DNA of 64,000 nt, taken from positions 581,090 to 645,089 of the forward strand of contig NZ_VOSC01000019.1 in NCBI RefSeq assembly GCF_007997385.1, given 5' to 3'. Under the pieces are notes generated by a model. The model was not told the origin of the DNA. It searched no databases and saw nothing but the letters and a program-made list of their open reading frames with translations. The position numbers and the translations under genes were made by a program. This document shows, one piece after another, positions 62,821 through 64,000 of this stretch (positions within the stretch are counted from its first letter, which is position 1; each line of letters starts with the position of its first letter). The DNA is from Seonamhaeicola algicola (GTDB taxonomy: Bacteria > Bacteroidota > Bacteroidia > Flavobacteriales > Flavobacteriaceae).

Positions 62821-63393
62821 ATGAAAATTTACACAAAAACAGGCGATAAAGGTACTACTGCACTATTTGGTGGTACACGCGTACCTAAACATCATATTCG
62901 TATTGAAAGTTACGGCACCGTTGATGAGTTAAACTCATATATTGGCTTAATTAGAGACCAAAATATACAAGAGCAGTGTAAAAATACACTTATAAAAATA
63001 CAACATGAACTTTTTACTGTTGGCGCTATTTTAGCCACAGACCCAGAAAAAGCTGTTTTAAAAAACGGCAAAGAGCGCTTGAATATTGATAAAATCACTA
63101 ATGAGCAAATTGCACACCTAGAGCACGAAATGGATATCATGAATGAGGCATTACCGCCCATGACACATTTTGTGCTCCCGGGCGGACACCAAACCGTGTC
63201 ATTCTGTCATATAGCCCGTTGCGTATGCCGTAGGGCCGAACGTTTAGCAACCGCACTTAATGAAACGGAACCAATAAATAATAATGTTTTAATGTACTTA
63301 AACCGTCTTTCTGACTATCTTTTTGTATTGGCACGAAAGTTGTCACAAACTTTACAAGCAAATGAAGTAAAGTGGATACCTGAAAAGTATTAA
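62821..63393 (+). CDS. Cob(I)alamin adenosyltransferase, PduO type
   Basis: This enzyme transfers the adenosyl group of ATP to cob(I)alamin, making coenzyme B12 from imported corrinoids. The 190-residue protein matches PduO from the first residues MKIYTKTGDKGTTALFGGTR (ATP-binding), through YGTVDELNSYIGLIRDQN, LPGGHQTVSFCHIARCVCRR and RRAERLATAL, to LNRLSDYLFVLARKL. The start was placed at ATG 62821; the in-frame TTG at 62785 is inside the promoter. It is downstream of the methyltransferase and upstream of DUF2795 and secA, an order I recall from flavobacteria. Confidence 0.93.
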   Translation: MKIYTKTGDKGTTALFGGTRVPKHHIRIESYGTVDELNSYIGLIRDQNIQEQCKNTLIKIQHELFTVGAILATDPEKAVLKNGKERLNIDKITNEQIAHLEHEMDIMNEALPPMTHFVLPGGHQTVSFCHIARCVCRRAERLATALNETEPINNNVLMYLNRLSDYLFVLARKLSQTLQANEVKWIPEKY

Positions 63394-63506
63394 GCGAAAA
63401 CATTTAGCTACCCGAGTATTAACCTTGCAAAACGTAAAATTTTTATGCTTTTGTAACGTAAAGAAAAACGCTCTTTTAATTAATGATTAAATAATGCACT
63501 TTTTTC

Positions 63507-63536
63507 TTGCACGTTTAAACTAAAAATTTATTTTTG
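63507..63536 (+). promoter_or_regulatory. Promoter of the DUF2795 gene
   Basis: TTG (63507-63509), 19 bases, then TATTTTTG (63529-63536) is a textbook Bacteroidetes promoter, 22 bases before the ATG at 63559. It is the best promoter match in the window. Confidence 0.75.
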
Positions 63537-63558
63537 CAAAAAATTAAACCTAGAAGAA

Positions 63559-63780
63559 ATGTATTGGACTTTAGAACTAGCATCTTATTTAAGTGATGCC
63601 CCTTGGCCGGCTACAAAAGACGAGCTAATTGACTATGCTATTAGAACTGGAGCACCTTTAGAAGTTGTTGAAAATTTACAGTCTATTGAAGACGAAGGTG
63701 ATTCTTATGATTCTATTGAAGAAATCTGGTCTGATTATCCTACAGATGAAGATTACCTGTGGAATGAAGATGAATACTAA
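63559..63780 (+). CDS. DUF2795 domain small acidic protein
   Basis: A 73-residue soluble acidic protein. The N-terminal part YWTLELASYLSDAPWPATKD and ELIDYAIRTGAPLEVVENLQ matches the DUF2795 family, which is small, helical and of unknown function; the last 25 residues are acidic (SIEEIWSDYPTDEDYLWNED). It has its own strong promoter and ends at a terminator. In flavobacteria it is often found directly before secA, as here. Confidence 0.85.
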   Translation: MYWTLELASYLSDAPWPATKDELIDYAIRTGAPLEVVENLQSIEDEGDSYDSIEEIWSDYPTDEDYLWNEDEY

Positions 63781-63800
63781 ATAAAAAGCATAAAATAGTT

Positions 63801-63829
63801 AAAAAGTCTCTTTTTTGAGGCTTTTTTTT
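63801..63829 (+). terminator. Rho-independent terminator after DUF2795
   Basis: AAAAAGTCTC and GAGGCTTTTT pair (one G-T wobble) around a short T-rich loop, followed by T residues. It separates DUF2795 from secA. Confidence 0.75.
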
Positions 63830-63856
63830 ATTCTTATAGCTACAAAAACATATAAC

Positions 63857-63892
63857 ATAATGTATCTTTGAGAGCACATTAAAATACATTAT
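63857..63892 (+). promoter_or_regulatory. secA promoter framed by an inverted repeat
   Basis: TATCTTTG at 63863-63870 exactly matches TAnnTTTG, about 70 bases before secA. It overlaps the left arm of an inverted repeat: ATAATGTAT (63857-63865) and ATACATTAT (63884-63892) with an 18-base spacer. The repeat could be an operator or an RNA hairpin, but its AT content makes chance possible. Confidence 0.45.
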
Positions 63893-63939
63893 ACATTACA
63901 AACTACAGGGTAAAACCTTAGTAAATATAAATACATACT

Positions 63940-64000
63940 ATGAGTTTTTTAAATTCTGTCTTGAAAGTATTTGTAGGAGACAAATCAAAACAAGACGTTA
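63940..64000 (+). CDS. secA: Preprotein translocase ATPase SecA, N-terminal fragment
   Basis: Only the first 20 codons lie in the window; the gene continues past its right edge. The translation MSFLNSVLKVFVGDKSKQDV matches the start of flavobacterial SecA, the motor ATPase that pushes preproteins through SecYEG. The ATG at 63940 is preceded by the promoter at 63863-63870. Identification rests on this short N-terminus and on the usual DUF2795-secA order. Confidence 0.85.
   Translation, partial: MSFLNSVLKVFVGDKSKQDV

Noticed and set aside
1-64000. CRISPR array, tRNA, rRNA, prophage or transposase genes
   Set aside because: No spaced repeats, clover-leaf sequences, rRNA signatures or transposase/integrase motifs were found. 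The only tandem repeat is the coding Tyr-Gly stretch.

Overview
The window is chromosomal DNA from a member of the Bacteroidetes, almost certainly the family Flavobacteriaceae; I cannot name the genus. The evidence is the low-GC coding style, the near absence of Shine-Dalgarno sites, repeated matches to the Bacteroidetes -7 promoter element TAnnTTTG, and lineage-typical genes: long NusB next to DUF1573 and YajC, the DUF3276 PUR-like protein, a PorV/PorQ-family protein, a protein with a PID-CTERM-like sorting tail, and DUF2795 just before secA. No tRNA, rRNA, CRISPR array, prophage or insertion sequence was seen.

Region 1 (1-20971) is ordinary housekeeping DNA. It starts with the 5' end of pyrD (minus strand), then pepT, a small Lys/Trp-rich PID-CTERM-like protein, the nusB-DUF1573-yajC block, an ABC exporter, a PUR-like protein, a CsaA-like tRNA-binding protein, a thioredoxin-like protein, GNAT and DinB-type enzymes, a cyclophilin-FKBP fusion, recQ, a plus-strand run kdsD-tatC-AhpD-like-lptB, a LysR/quinone-reductase-type divergent pair, pssA-terC, and a PorV/PorQ protein followed by a DUF4105 membrane protein.

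Region 2 (20985-59978) is a surface polysaccharide locus of about 39 kb, entirely on the minus strand, with 35 genes. Read in transcription order from 59978 downwards, it begins with export and control genes: a Wza-like lipoprotein, a Wzc-like tyrosine autokinase with a (Tyr-Gly)8 tail, and a Wzm/Wzt ABC transporter whose Wzt carries a C-terminal cargo-binding-type domain. Two methyltransferases and a glycosyltransferase follow. A large accessory block of GT2 and GT4 glycosyltransferases comes next, with an FkbM methyltransferase, WecB and an acyltransferase. Then comes a tightly coupled nonulosonic (sialic-type) acid cassette, NeuB-NeuC-NeuA-AsnB, more glycosyltransferases, a hexapeptide acyltransferase, a Wzy/O-antigen-ligase-like membrane protein, and finally a WcaJ-type initiating phosphosugar transferase. 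The locus therefore mixes parts of the ABC-transporter route and the Wzy route, and no Wzx flippase is visible. The expected product is a large, probably acidic, methylated and acylated exopolysaccharide, capsule or O-antigen.

Region 3 (59979-64000) returns to housekeeping genes on the plus strand: an ABC-F ATPase, a methyltransferase, a PduO-type cobalamin adenosyltransferase, a DUF2795 protein, and the first 20 codons of secA.

The best candidates for something new are the combined export logic of the polysaccharide locus with methyltransferases beside Wzt, the (YG)8 kinase tail, the NeuBCA-AsnB cassette, the small PID-CTERM-like protein with palindromic repeats upstream, and the 447-base structured non-coding stretch upstream of a 66-residue helix-turn-helix-like ORF inside the locus.
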